From: Terripilifer ovatus
GTDB lineage: Bacteria; Pseudomonadota; Alphaproteobacteria; Rhizobiales; Beijerinckiaceae
DNA length: 61,233 bases
Assembly (NCBI GenBank): GCA_029222685.1
Contig: JARHVB010000084.1
Location: forward strand, 1-61,233
Direction: 5' to 3'
The notes below the pieces were generated by a model that saw nothing but the letters and a program-made list of their open reading frames with translations, was not told the origin of the DNA and ran no database searches. Positions 33,780-41,749 of this stretch are shown in pieces (within the stretch, counting starts at the first letter, position 1; each line of letters begins with the position of its first letter). The position numbers and the translations under genes were made by a program.

Positions 33780-36143
33780 TCAGCTTTGATGGAGCGCCCG
33801 CCAGACCCGCAGCGGCGTTGCCGGCATGTCGAAATGCTCGATGCCGCGGGCGCTCAGCGCGTCGCAGATGGCGTTCATCATCACGGCGGGGGCGGGAGTC
33901 GTCCCACCTTCGCCGCCGCCCTTGATGCGCAGCGGATTGCCCTTGGTGGGATCCTCGACGAGATACACGTCATATGACGGCAGCATGTCAGCGCGGGGCA
34001 TGCCGTAATCCTGGAAGCTTGCGGTCAACACCTGCCCGTCATCGTCGTAGGCGTAATTTTCCGTCAGCACCTGGCCGACACCCTGGGCGATGCCGCCGTG
34101 CACCTGGCCATGCAGGATCAGCGGATTGACCGGCTGGCCGACGTCGTCGAAGGCGGTGTAGCGCGTCAGGGTGACGACGCCGGTTTCGGGATCGATTTCC
34201 ACTTCGCAGACGGCGGCGCCGGTGGGGTAGGCGGCGATGCGGCCGCGCATGCCGGCGCTGGCGGCAAGCTGTTCGCGCAAAGCCTGCGGCAGGCCCGCAT
34301 TGTCTTGCACATTGCGGGCGACATCGAAGATGGAGAGGCGGCGATTGCTGCCCGGCGTCGAGAACAACCCGTCATCGAAGGAAATCGTGTCCTCAGGCGC
34401 ATCGAGCAGGTTGGCTGCAACCTTGCGCGCTTGCGCCAGCACTTTAGCCGAGGCTTCCGCCATCAAGGCGCTGCCGAGCCGCATCGACCGGTCCGAATGG
34501 GTGCCGCCGCCAGACACCACCTTGTCCGTATCGCCGGCGATCATCCGCACCTGCTCCGGCGTCACCCCCATCATGTCGGCGACCACCTGGGCGAAACTGG
34601 TCTCGTGACCCTGGCCGGTCGACTGGGTGCCGATGACGAGTTCGACCACATCGTCCGGCAGCACGCGCAGGTCGACCCGTTCATGCGGTGCGCCGACCGG
34701 GCATTCGACGTAATTGGCGATGCCGATGCCAGCGAGCAGTCCTGCTTTCGCAGCGCTCTTGCGCCGCTTCTCGAAGCCCTTCCAGTCGGCCGCCTCCAGC
34801 ACCTTGCGCATATTGCCGGCGAAGTCTCCGCTGTCATAGGTAAGGCCGGTGGCCGAGAGATAGGGCAGGTCGTTGCGCGTCAAAAGGTTGCGCCGGCGGA
34901 TATCGAGCCGGTCGAGGCCCAGCTTGCGCGCCGCGATGTCGAGTGAACGCTCCATCGCCAGCATGGCTTCCGGCCGGCCGGCGCCGCGAAACGGGCCGGT
35001 GGGCACCGTGTTTGTGACGACGCCGCGCAGGCGCAGCGCCGCCATCGGCACCCGGTAGCAGGACGGCGCGACCCTCCAGGTATTGTGCAATTGCACGAAG
35101 GAAATCGTCTGCGCCCCCACATTGCCGAGAACGTCGACCGCCAGCGCCGTAATGCGGCCGTCCCTGTCGAAGCCAAGCCGTGTGCGCGACTGGATATCGC
35201 GGCCCTGGTAGTCGGTGAGCTGGGATTCCGTCCGGTCGTTGGTCCATTTCACCGGCCGGCCGATGAGCTTGGCCGCCCAGAGGATGCAGACCTGCTCCGG
35301 ATAGGGGTCGTTGCGCGACCCGAAACCGCCGCCCGTATCGGGACAGATGACGCGGATGTTCTCCGGCTTCTCCTTCAGCGCGCCGCACACGCCCATGCGT
35401 ACCCTGTGCGCGCCCTGGCAGCCGGACATCAGCGTATAGCGACCGCTGGCCTGATGATAGCTGGCGATGCCGCCGCGCGGCTCCATGAAGGCCGAGGAGA
35501 TGCGCGGGTTCTCGTAGGTCTGCTCGATGACAAGATGTGCCTGCGCCAGCGCGGCTTCGACCGCTTTCTGGTCGCCGAACGTATTGTCGAAGGCGACGTT
35601 GCCCGGCGCCTGTGGCCACAGCACTGGCGCGCCTTCCGCGAGCGCGCCGGCAGCGCTGGTGACGGCCGGCAGTGCCTCATAGGCGACCTCGACCGCTTCG
35701 GCGGCGTCATGCGCCTGGGCGATCGTCTCCGCCACGACCATGGCCACGGGCTCACCGGGAAAACGCACGCGGTCACCCGCCAGCGGCCATTGCGGCGTCA
35801 CCAGAATGGGGGTCTCGGGCGTCGGCTTGAACACCGGATCATCGACGTCCAGCGCCCCGGCAGGCACCGGCATGGTCGGCAGGCTGGCGAGCCCCGCCGC
35901 CACGTAGTCCTCATGCGTCAAAACCGCGAGCACGCCGGGCATCGCCCTGGCGCGCGCCGCATCGACGCTGCCGATCTTCGCATGGGCATGGGGCGAGCGC
36001 AGGAAAACGGCGTAGGCCTGTCCGGGCTGCGAAATATCGTCGGAATATTGCCCGGCGCCGCTGACAAGCCGCAAATCCTCGAAACGCGGCAGCGGCCGGC
36101 CGACCCATTTCCGTCCACGCCCCGGACTTTCAGCATTGCCCAT
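33780..36143 (-). CDS. CoxL/XDH-type molybdopterin-binding large subunit, isolated
   Basis: The 787-residue protein has the aldehyde oxidase/xanthine dehydrogenase a/b hammerhead domain at the N-terminus (RFEDLRLVSGAGQYSDD) and the Mo-pterin domain. It has GGGFGSRND, TGPFRGAGRPEAM and the catalytic glutamate E745 in GGGEGGTTP. The CODH-specific active-site loop with selenyl-cysteine-type CSFR is not present, so it is a hydroxylase rather than a CO dehydrogenase. The medium (FAD) and small (2Fe-2S) subunit genes normally found beside it are absent. Its likely job is hydroxylation of an aromatic or heterocyclic substrate; partner subunits must come from elsewhere. Confidence 0.88.
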   Translation of the reverse strand: MGNAESPGRGRKWVGRPLPRFEDLRLVSGAGQYSDDISQPGQAYAVFLRSPHAHAKIGSVDAARARAMPGVLAVLTHEDYVAAGLASLPTMPVPAGALDVDDPVFKPTPETPILVTPQWPLAGDRVRFPGEPVAMVVAETIAQAHDAAEAVEVAYEALPAVTSAAGALAEGAPVLWPQAPGNVAFDNTFGDQKAVEAALAQAHLVIEQTYENPRISSAFMEPRGGIASYHQASGRYTLMSGCQGAHRVRMGVCGALKEKPENIRVICPDTGGGFGSRNDPYPEQVCILWAAKLIGRPVKWTNDRTESQLTDYQGRDIQSRTRLGFDRDGRITALAVDVLGNVGAQTISFVQLHNTWRVAPSCYRVPMAALRLRGVVTNTVPTGPFRGAGRPEAMLAMERSLDIAARKLGLDRLDIRRRNLLTRNDLPYLSATGLTYDSGDFAGNMRKVLEAADWKGFEKRRKSAAKAGLLAGIGIANYVECPVGAPHERVDLRVLPDDVVELVIGTQSTGQGHETSFAQVVADMMGVTPEQVRMIAGDTDKVVSGGGTHSDRSMRLGSALMAEASAKVLAQARKVAANLLDAPEDTISFDDGLFSTPGSNRRLSIFDVARNVQDNAGLPQALREQLAASAGMRGRIAAYPTGAAVCEVEIDPETGVVTLTRYTAFDDVGQPVNPLILHGQVHGGIAQGVGQVLTENYAYDDDGQVLTASFQDYGMPRADMLPSYDVYLVEDPTKGNPLRIKGGGEGGTTPAPAVMMNAICDALSARGIEHFDMPATPLRVWRALHQS

Positions 36144-36165
36144 CGGTTGCTTTTCCTACCCGAGC

Positions 36166-36201
36166 GTTCTTGCCCCAGTTCTTGCCCCTGTTCCTGCCCA
36201 T
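36166..36201. repeat. Triple 12-bp tandem repeat
   Basis: GTTCTTGCCCCA, GTTCTTGCCCCT and GTTCCTGCCCAT follow one another. They lie just upstream of the CoxL gene start (minus strand) in the divergent region before the binding protein genes. Confidence 0.75.
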
Positions 36202-36392
36202 CGCCGCCTTTGCCGGAGCAGTTGCGGCCGAGCGGTTTCGTTGCAAAACTGATTTTGGCGAGACTGATTGCGACAATTCGGCCTTCATAAACATGCGAAC
36301 CGGGCTTGTCCAAGGTTGACGTTTCGGACTGTCTGTTGTCAGACCAACCGGAGCGCGGGAATGCTGCTTCGGCGGCGCTGGGAGGGAAGAAA

Positions 36393-37436
36393 ATGAATTT
36401 TCGAAGTCTGGAATTTGCGGCAGCTCTCGTTGTCGCCCTTGCCGGAGCGGCGCCGGCACGCGCGCAGGAACAGACCATCCACATCGGCACGGTCTATTCC
36501 ATCGCCACGGTCAATAATTACACGGCCATCGAGAAAGGCTGGTTCAAGCAGTTCGGCATCAACGTCGAAATCGAGACTCTCGATACCTCGGCGAATGTCA
36601 TCGCGCTTCTGGCGACCAATCGTCTGCAGATGATCGAGGGCGGCATATCGGCCGCTTATTTCAACGCCCTCGAGCAGAAAATGCCGATCATCATCGCCGG
36701 CGACCGAACCTCGACACCGCTCAATCACAAGCTGCTCGTGCGCAAGGATCTGGAAGGTACGGTCAAGCGCATCGCCGATCTCAAGGGCAAGATCATCGGC
36801 AACAACGGCACCGGCTCGGTCACGACCTACGAACTCTCGAAGCTGCTCGAGTCGGATGGCGTCAATCCGAAGGACGTGGAATTCAAGAACCTCGGCTTCC
36901 CGCTTCAGGGGCCCGCCTTCAAAAGCAAGTCGCTCGACGCGACCTTGATCATCCAGCCCTGGGGCACGTCGCTGGTCGATGACGGGACGGCGTTTCTGCT
37001 GGCCGACCCCGACGACCGCGTGAAGGTGCGGCCGCTGACCATCGCCGTGACCATGATCAACACCGACTGGGCGAAGCAGAACGACCGGCTCGTCCGCAAT
37101 TTCTACATCGCCTATCTGCGCAGCGTGCGTGAATATTGTGTCGCCCTGCATGGTGGCCCGAACCGCAAGGAGATGGTCGATCGCGTGACACGCACCGGCC
37201 CGCTCAAGGATGTTTCCTTCATCGAGAAATATCCATGGCCGGCGCGAAACATGAACGGCGAAGTCAATATGCCGAGCCTGATGGACATGCAGGACTTCTT
37301 CTTCGAGAACGGGTTCACCAAGACCAAGTTTGCGGCGAACCAGCTCGTCACCAAGGAATATTCCGACAACGCCAATCGCGTGTTGGGTGCCTTCCCGGAG
37401 GTCAACAAGGACAGCAAGATTTCCGGCTGCCGGTAA
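36393..37436 (+). CDS. NMT1/TauA-type ABC substrate-binding protein (tandem copy 1)
   Basis: From the ATG at 36393 (GGGAGGGAAG upstream) the product is 347 residues with a signal peptide ending near PARAQE. It has the NMT1/SsuA-like fold: EKGWFKQFGINVEIE, then NGTGSVTTYELSKLLESDGV and a C-terminal MQDFFFENGF. Such proteins bind sulfonates, aromatic acids or thiamine precursors for ABC import. It shares long stretches with the next gene (ANVIALLATN / ANVLAILARG; EGGISAAYFNALEQ / EGGVSAGFFNALEQ), showing a tandem duplication. No ABC permease or ATPase is adjacent. Confidence 0.87.
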   Translation: MNFRSLEFAAALVVALAGAAPARAQEQTIHIGTVYSIATVNNYTAIEKGWFKQFGINVEIETLDTSANVIALLATNRLQMIEGGISAAYFNALEQKMPIIIAGDRTSTPLNHKLLVRKDLEGTVKRIADLKGKIIGNNGTGSVTTYELSKLLESDGVNPKDVEFKNLGFPLQGPAFKSKSLDATLIIQPWGTSLVDDGTAFLLADPDDRVKVRPLTIAVTMINTDWAKQNDRLVRNFYIAYLRSVREYCVALHGGPNRKEMVDRVTRTGPLKDVSFIEKYPWPARNMNGEVNMPSLMDMQDFFFENGFTKTKFAANQLVTKEYSDNANRVLGAFPEVNKDSKISGCR

Positions 37437-37478
37437 CGGCTGTCGGCGGTAACTCATTCGAGAAGTCTGGAGTTTGAA

Positions 37479-38528
37479 ATGGTAGGAAAACTGAAACACG
37501 CTTTGTCGCAAGCGACGATCCTTGCCGCGATCCTCGCGGTCCCGGCGATCGCGCAGGCGCAAACCAAGATCAATCTCGGCACCGTTCAATCGTTCGGCGC
37601 CGTCACCACCTATATCGCCAGGGATAAAGGCTATTTCAAAGACGTCGGCCTCGACGTCGACATCGTCGACATGAATTCGTCGGCAAATGTGCTGGCGATC
37701 CTGGCGCGCGGCGACCTGCAGATCGTCGAGGGCGGCGTCTCCGCCGGCTTCTTCAACGCGCTCGAGCAGAACCTGCCCGTTATCATGGCCGCCGACCGCG
37801 TCTCGACGCCCATCGGCCATGAAATGATCGTCGCCCAAAAGAACCAGGGCAAGATCACGAAGCTGCAGGACCTCAAGGGACTCACCGTCGGCAGCAATGG
37901 GCCGGGCTCGATCACGACCTATGAAGTCGGCAAGATGCTCGAAGGCGCAGGCATGACGCTCGCGGATGTGGACATCAAGATCCTCGGCTTCCCGCAGATG
38001 GGCGCCGCGCTCGCCAGCGGCGCTCTCGATGCGGCGCTCGTCATCCCGCCGTTCGCGGCCTCGTTCCGGGATCAGAAGATCGGCTATTCCATCGCCGAGG
38101 TCGACAAGCTGGTTAAGCCGTCGCCGATGACGATCGCGGTCGCCTTCATGAACACCGAATGGGCAGCCAAGAACAAGGATGTCGCGCAGCGCTTCTTCGT
38201 CGCCTACATGCGCGCGACGCGCGACTATTGCGTTGCCTATCATCATGGCTCGAACCGCAAGGAAGTCATCGATATCGCACTCAAGAACGGGCTCGATAAG
38301 AGCGCCGAAAGCCTGGAAAAGAACATCTGGACCGGTCGCACCATGGACGGCGTCATCAAGGTCGACAGCCTGCTCGACATCCAGGACTATTATAAGAAGG
38401 TCGGCCTGACCAAAGCGACCTTTCCGGCCAATCGCATCGTGACGCGTGAATTCGTCGACTATGCCAACGCGAAGCTGGGCCCGCCGCCGAAGGTCAATCC
38501 GGATTCGAAGCTGGAAAACTGCCGCTGA
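37479..38528 (+). CDS. NMT1/TauA-type ABC substrate-binding protein (tandem copy 2)
   Basis: The 349-residue exported protein (signal peptide to about AIAQAQT) is a paralogue of the preceding gene, starting 42 bp after it. The ligand-region sequence differs (NGPGSITTYEVGKMLEGAGM), so the two may bind different compounds. It ends in a C-terminal LENCR, and the first copy in ISGCR, both with one cysteine near the end. A very strong terminator follows. As with copy 1, no membrane or ATPase subunit is near; the ABC genes at 54.9-57.8 kb are of a different (iron/polyamine-type) family. Confidence 0.87.
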   Translation: MVGKLKHALSQATILAAILAVPAIAQAQTKINLGTVQSFGAVTTYIARDKGYFKDVGLDVDIVDMNSSANVLAILARGDLQIVEGGVSAGFFNALEQNLPVIMAADRVSTPIGHEMIVAQKNQGKITKLQDLKGLTVGSNGPGSITTYEVGKMLEGAGMTLADVDIKILGFPQMGAALASGALDAALVIPPFAASFRDQKIGYSIAEVDKLVKPSPMTIAVAFMNTEWAAKNKDVAQRFFVAYMRATRDYCVAYHHGSNRKEVIDIALKNGLDKSAESLEKNIWTGRTMDGVIKVDSLLDIQDYYKKVGLTKATFPANRIVTREFVDYANAKLGPPPKVNPDSKLENCR

Positions 38529-38547
38529 TCGTTCGGTCGCGACGTCA

Positions 38548-38592
38548 ATAAAAGGGCCCCGATTCAACATTGTTGAATCGGGGCCCTTTTAT
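38548..38592. terminator. Perfect 21-bp bidirectional terminator
   Basis: Arms 38548-38568 and 38572-38592 are fully complementary with a 3-nt loop. Each strand has a GC core (GGGCCCC) flanked by A and T runs. It separates the plus-strand binding protein gene from the minus-strand cupin gene. Confidence 0.92.
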
Positions 38593-38608
38593 AAGATGAC
38601 GGCCCTCG

Positions 38609-39169
38609 TTAGTGGCCGCCTGACGACTTCTTCCACGCCGGCGGCTCGACAGCGTCGATCAGCACGAAGGCGATGCGACAATTTGCCTTGCTGTTGTTGA
38701 CCCAGGCGTGATTGGTCGCCTTCTGGATCAGCACGTCGCCGGTATTCAGGTGCACTTCCGTGTCGTCCATCAGCATGTCGATCTCGCCTTCCAGCACGAT
38801 GGCGTAGTCGATGCTCTTGGTGCGGTGCATGAAGGCGCTGCGAGACGCCGCGCCGCCGTGGGAATCGGCGCTCAGCCCCATTTCCTTCAGCATGGCGGCA
38901 TTGTCGACGCCCTGCATCTCCGAGACCGGCGGAAAGTCGACGATCCGCAGGATATTTCCGTTTGCCGGCGGCGAAACGCCGACGTCGCGCAGCGACATGT
39001 CCTCGGCGCTGGAAATATCCGGCGGCGAGCTGTCCGTCACCCACAGGACTGTCGAAGTGATTCCGGTCGCCTGGCGCAATTTGACGTTCGGTGCCGGCCC
39101 GTCCTCGGTAACGATGGCTTTTCCGTTGGCATCGTGGTCGACGATGATACGCCGGGTCTGCCTTGGCAT
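38609..39169 (-). CDS. Small single-domain cupin protein
   Basis: From the ATG at 39169 (GGAGGG upstream) the product is 186 residues with one cupin barrel in the C-terminal half: HRTKSIDYAIVLEGEIDML and GDVLIQKATNHAWVNNS. It has an N-terminal arm of about 90 residues and no signal peptide. The frame continues upstream but the ribosome site and the MPRQTRRIIVDHD start fit better. It is divergent from the FAD monooxygenase gene, with 149 bp between the two starts. Relatives are annotated only as cupins. It may be a metal-binding oxygenase, an isomerase or a sensor for the neighbouring catabolic genes. Confidence 0.82.
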   Translation of the reverse strand: MPRQTRRIIVDHDANGKAIVTEDGPAPNVKLRQATGITSTVLWVTDSSPPDISSAEDMSLRDVGVSPPANGNILRIVDFPPVSEMQGVDNAAMLKEMGLSADSHGGAASRSAFMHRTKSIDYAIVLEGEIDMLMDDTEVHLNTGDVLIQKATNHAWVNNSKANCRIAFVLIDAVEPPAWKKSSGGH

Positions 39170-39243
39170 AATCCCTCCAGTGGTGGTTTGCTTACCAGTT
39201 GATTTACTACCATCCTTCGTTGCAAGAAGAGAGTTATCAATGC

Positions 39244-39279
39244 AAGGGGCTTGGCAAGGGGCTTGGCAAGGGGCCCGGC
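39244..39279. repeat. Triple 12-bp tandem repeat before the FAD monooxygenase
   Basis: AAGGGGCTTGGC occurs twice, then AAGGGGCCCGGC. It lies between the divergent cupin and monooxygenase starts, upstream of the GTG start at 39319. Confidence 0.85.
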
Positions 39280-39318
39280 AAAGCGCTTGCACACCAACGG
39301 CCGGACCGGAGAATTCAA

Positions 39319-40515
39319 GTGGCGGGGAAACCTCATATCCTGATCGCTGGCGCGGGAATCGGCGGGCTGGCGGCGGCGCTCGCCCTGCTGCAGCGCGGTT
39401 TCGACGTCGACGTCTATGAACAGGCGCCGCAATTGCTGGAATTCGGCGCCGGCATCCAGATTGCGGCAAACGGATCGCGGCTGCTCATTGCGCTCGGGCT
39501 CGAGCCGCAGATGCAGCGCATCGCCAAGGAGGCGGCCGGCAAGGAAGTCCGCATCTGGAACACCGGGCAAACGTTCAAGCTGTTCGATCTCGGCGCGGAT
39601 TCCGTCCGCCGCTTCGGCGCGCCTTACTGGTTCGTCCATCGCGGCGATCTCAACGCGGTTCTGCGCGATGCCGTGCTGGCGCTGAAAAGCGATGCGATCC
39701 ATACCAGCTCGCGCTGCCTCGGCTACCGCCAGGACGGCAGCCGCGTCGTCATGGAGATCGAGGGCGGCCGCAGCGCGCAGGGCGATTGCCTGATCGCCGC
39801 CGACGGCGTGCATTCGCTGTTCCGCCAGCAGATGTTCGATTCGCCAAAGTCGGAATTCATGGGCATCATCGCCTGGCGTGGGCTTATTCCCATGAAATCC
39901 CTGTCTGCGGATCTGCAGCGGCCGGTCGGCACCAACTGGGTTGGGCCGCGCGGGCATGTCATTACCTATCCGGTCCGCTCCGGCGAACTGCTGAACTTTG
40001 TCGGTTTCGGCGAACGTGACGACTGGCGCGGCGAATCCTGGAACGAGAAGGGTTCCAAGGAAGAATGCGCCGCCGATTTCCAGGGCTGGCATCCCTACGT
40101 GCACGAGATGATCGCCAAGACCGATCAGCCTTATAAGTGGGCGCTCATCGGCCGCGATCCGCTGCAGAAATGGTGCAAGGGGCCAGTCGCCCTGATGGGG
40201 GATGCCTGCCATCCCACCTTGCCGTTTCTGGCGCAGGGCGCGATCATGGCGATCGAGGACGGCGTGGTTCTGGCCCGCTGCCTGGAAAAATATCCTGACG
40301 TGGAGACCGCGCTGTCCCATTACCAGGACGCGCGGGTCGAGCGCGCGACGAAAATCGTCGTCGGTTCGACCGAGGCGGGCAAGCGCTTTCACAATCCCAT
40401 CCTGGCCGACAGCACGGCGGCAGTGGGATATATGGAGCGCGAATGGGCGCCGGAGAAAGTTCGCCTGCGCTACGACTGGTTGTTCGAATATGATGCAACT
40501 GCAATCTCGATTTGA
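39319..40515 (+). CDS. FAD-dependent aromatic hydroxylase (salicylate / 3-hydroxybenzoate hydroxylase-like)
   Basis: The likely start is GTG at 39319, with GGAG eight bases upstream, giving 398 residues. A start farther upstream would translate the 12-bp tandem repeat and is unlikely. The class A flavoprotein motifs are present: GAGIGG (11-16) for ADP, WFVHRGDLNAVL, and the second FAD motif GDACHPTLPFLAQGA. The family hydroxylates aromatic acids with NAD(P)H and O2, some with decarboxylation. It begins a plus-strand run of catabolic genes, 91 bp ahead of the MetE-core gene. The exact substrate is unknown. Confidence 0.88.
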   Translation: MAGKPHILIAGAGIGGLAAALALLQRGFDVDVYEQAPQLLEFGAGIQIAANGSRLLIALGLEPQMQRIAKEAAGKEVRIWNTGQTFKLFDLGADSVRRFGAPYWFVHRGDLNAVLRDAVLALKSDAIHTSSRCLGYRQDGSRVVMEIEGGRSAQGDCLIAADGVHSLFRQQMFDSPKSEFMGIIAWRGLIPMKSLSADLQRPVGTNWVGPRGHVITYPVRSGELLNFVGFGERDDWRGESWNEKGSKEECAADFQGWHPYVHEMIAKTDQPYKWALIGRDPLQKWCKGPVALMGDACHPTLPFLAQGAIMAIEDGVVLARCLEKYPDVETALSHYQDARVERATKIVVGSTEAGKRFHNPILADSTAAVGYMEREWAPEKVRLRYDWLFEYDATAISI

Positions 40516-40606
40516 TTGACGTAGCCTTGCTGTTGTAGAAGCCTTTATCAGTGGCGCTGCTATTGCGATGCGCCGCAAGATAGCCGCAGATCATTTCGGA
40601 GGAACA

Positions 40607-41734
40607 ATGCCCGCCAAGTCAAAACCGCCGTTTCGTGCCGATCAGGTTGGTTCGCTCATCAGGCCGGATAATGTGCGGCAGGCGCGAAAGGATTTTGAGG
40701 CCGGCAAGCTCGCCGAGGCCGAACTCGTCAAGCTGCAACGCGAAGCCATCGGCCCGGTGGTGAAGCTGCAGGAGGACATCGGCTTCCGCGCCGTCACCGA
40801 TGGCGAATTCAATCGCGGCGGCTGGCAGCGCGACTTTCTGCTCGGCTTCGAAAACGTCAAACTGATCCCCTCGAAAGTGCCGGTCCGCTTCCACAAGGCC
40901 GACGGCGTCGCCCTGCAGCAGCCGCCGACCATGCAGATTTCCGGCAAGCTGAAGCGCGTGAAGCCGATTTTCGTCGAGGATTTCAAATTCCTGAAAACCA
41001 AGATCGGCCCCAATTCGACACCGAAGATCACCATTCCCTCGCCGACCCTGCTGCATTTCCGCGGCGGCCGCGAGGCCATCGACAAGGTCGCCTATCCGAC
41101 CATCGAGGAATTCTACGTCGATCTCGCCCGCGTCTATCGCGAGGAGATCGCCGACCTCGCCAAGGAAGGCTGCCGCTATCTGCAGATCGACGAGACCAAT
41201 CTCGCCTATCTGTGCGATCCGGCCCTGCGCGAGCACGCCAAGAGCCTCGGCGAAGACCCGGATCAACTGCTGAAGACCTACGCCAAGCTGCTCAATGACA
41301 CGATGTCGGGCAAGCCCGACGACATGGTCATCTGCATCCATCTGTGCCGCGGCAATTACGGCGGCGCCTGGGTGGCGGAAGGCGGCTACGAGCCGGTGGC
41401 CGAACAGCTTTTGAGCGAGATCAACGCCAACGGTTATTTTCTGGAATATGATAGCGATCGTGCCGGCGGGTTCGAGCCGCTGCGCTTCCTGCCGAAGGGC
41501 AAGATCGCGGTGCTCGGTCTCATCACCACCAAGGACGGCAAGCTCGAAACCAAGGACACGATCAAGCGCCGCATCGATGAAGCATCCAAAGTGGTTCCGA
41601 TCGAACAGCTCGCGTTGTCGCCTCAGTGCGGTTTCGCCAGCGGCATCGAAGGCATGGCGATGACAGTCGATCAGGAGATCGCCAAACTGAAGCTGGTCGT
41701 CGAGACGGCGCGCGACGTCTGGGGCGACGCCTGA
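40607..41734 (+). CDS. MetE-core protein (cobalamin-independent methionine synthase II family), second copy
   Basis: The 375-residue protein has the zinc set H245 and C247 in CIHLCRGN, E280 in YFLEYDSDR and C341 in SPQCGFAS, plus YLQIDE in the homocysteine-site region. GGAGGAACA precedes the ATG. It is only 15 bp from the next gene, the LigB-like dioxygenase, so it is embedded in a catabolic operon. The close fit to core MetE makes zinc-thiol chemistry likely. The substrate could be homocysteine, glutathione or another thiol. It is clearly divergent from the paralogue at 32503-33672. Confidence 0.85.
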   Translation: MPAKSKPPFRADQVGSLIRPDNVRQARKDFEAGKLAEAELVKLQREAIGPVVKLQEDIGFRAVTDGEFNRGGWQRDFLLGFENVKLIPSKVPVRFHKADGVALQQPPTMQISGKLKRVKPIFVEDFKFLKTKIGPNSTPKITIPSPTLLHFRGGREAIDKVAYPTIEEFYVDLARVYREEIADLAKEGCRYLQIDETNLAYLCDPALREHAKSLGEDPDQLLKTYAKLLNDTMSGKPDDMVICIHLCRGNYGGAWVAEGGYEPVAEQLLSEINANGYFLEYDSDRAGGFEPLRFLPKGKIAVLGLITTKDGKLETKDTIKRRIDEASKVVPIEQLALSPQCGFASGIEGMAMTVDQEIAKLKLVVETARDVWGDA

Positions 41735-41749
41735 CAGGGAGACTGAATA

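Noticed and set aside
33780..36143. CO dehydrogenase large subunit
   Set aside because: The family is right, but the CO-oxidising active-site loop is missing and the S and M subunits are not encoded nearby.
36339..38570. A 743-codon minus-strand frame opposite the two binding protein genes
   Set aside because: Antisense shadow; it spans two genes and their spacer and has no domain.
39244..39279. CRISPR-like repeat
   Set aside because: Only three 12-bp copies without spacers; it is a simple tandem repeat.
39199..39318. Upstream start for the FAD monooxygenase that would translate the 12-bp repeats
   Set aside because: It would add a 40-residue low-complexity leader (KGLGKGLGKGPGK) ahead of the nucleotide-binding strand, and GGAG is well spaced from the GTG at 39319.
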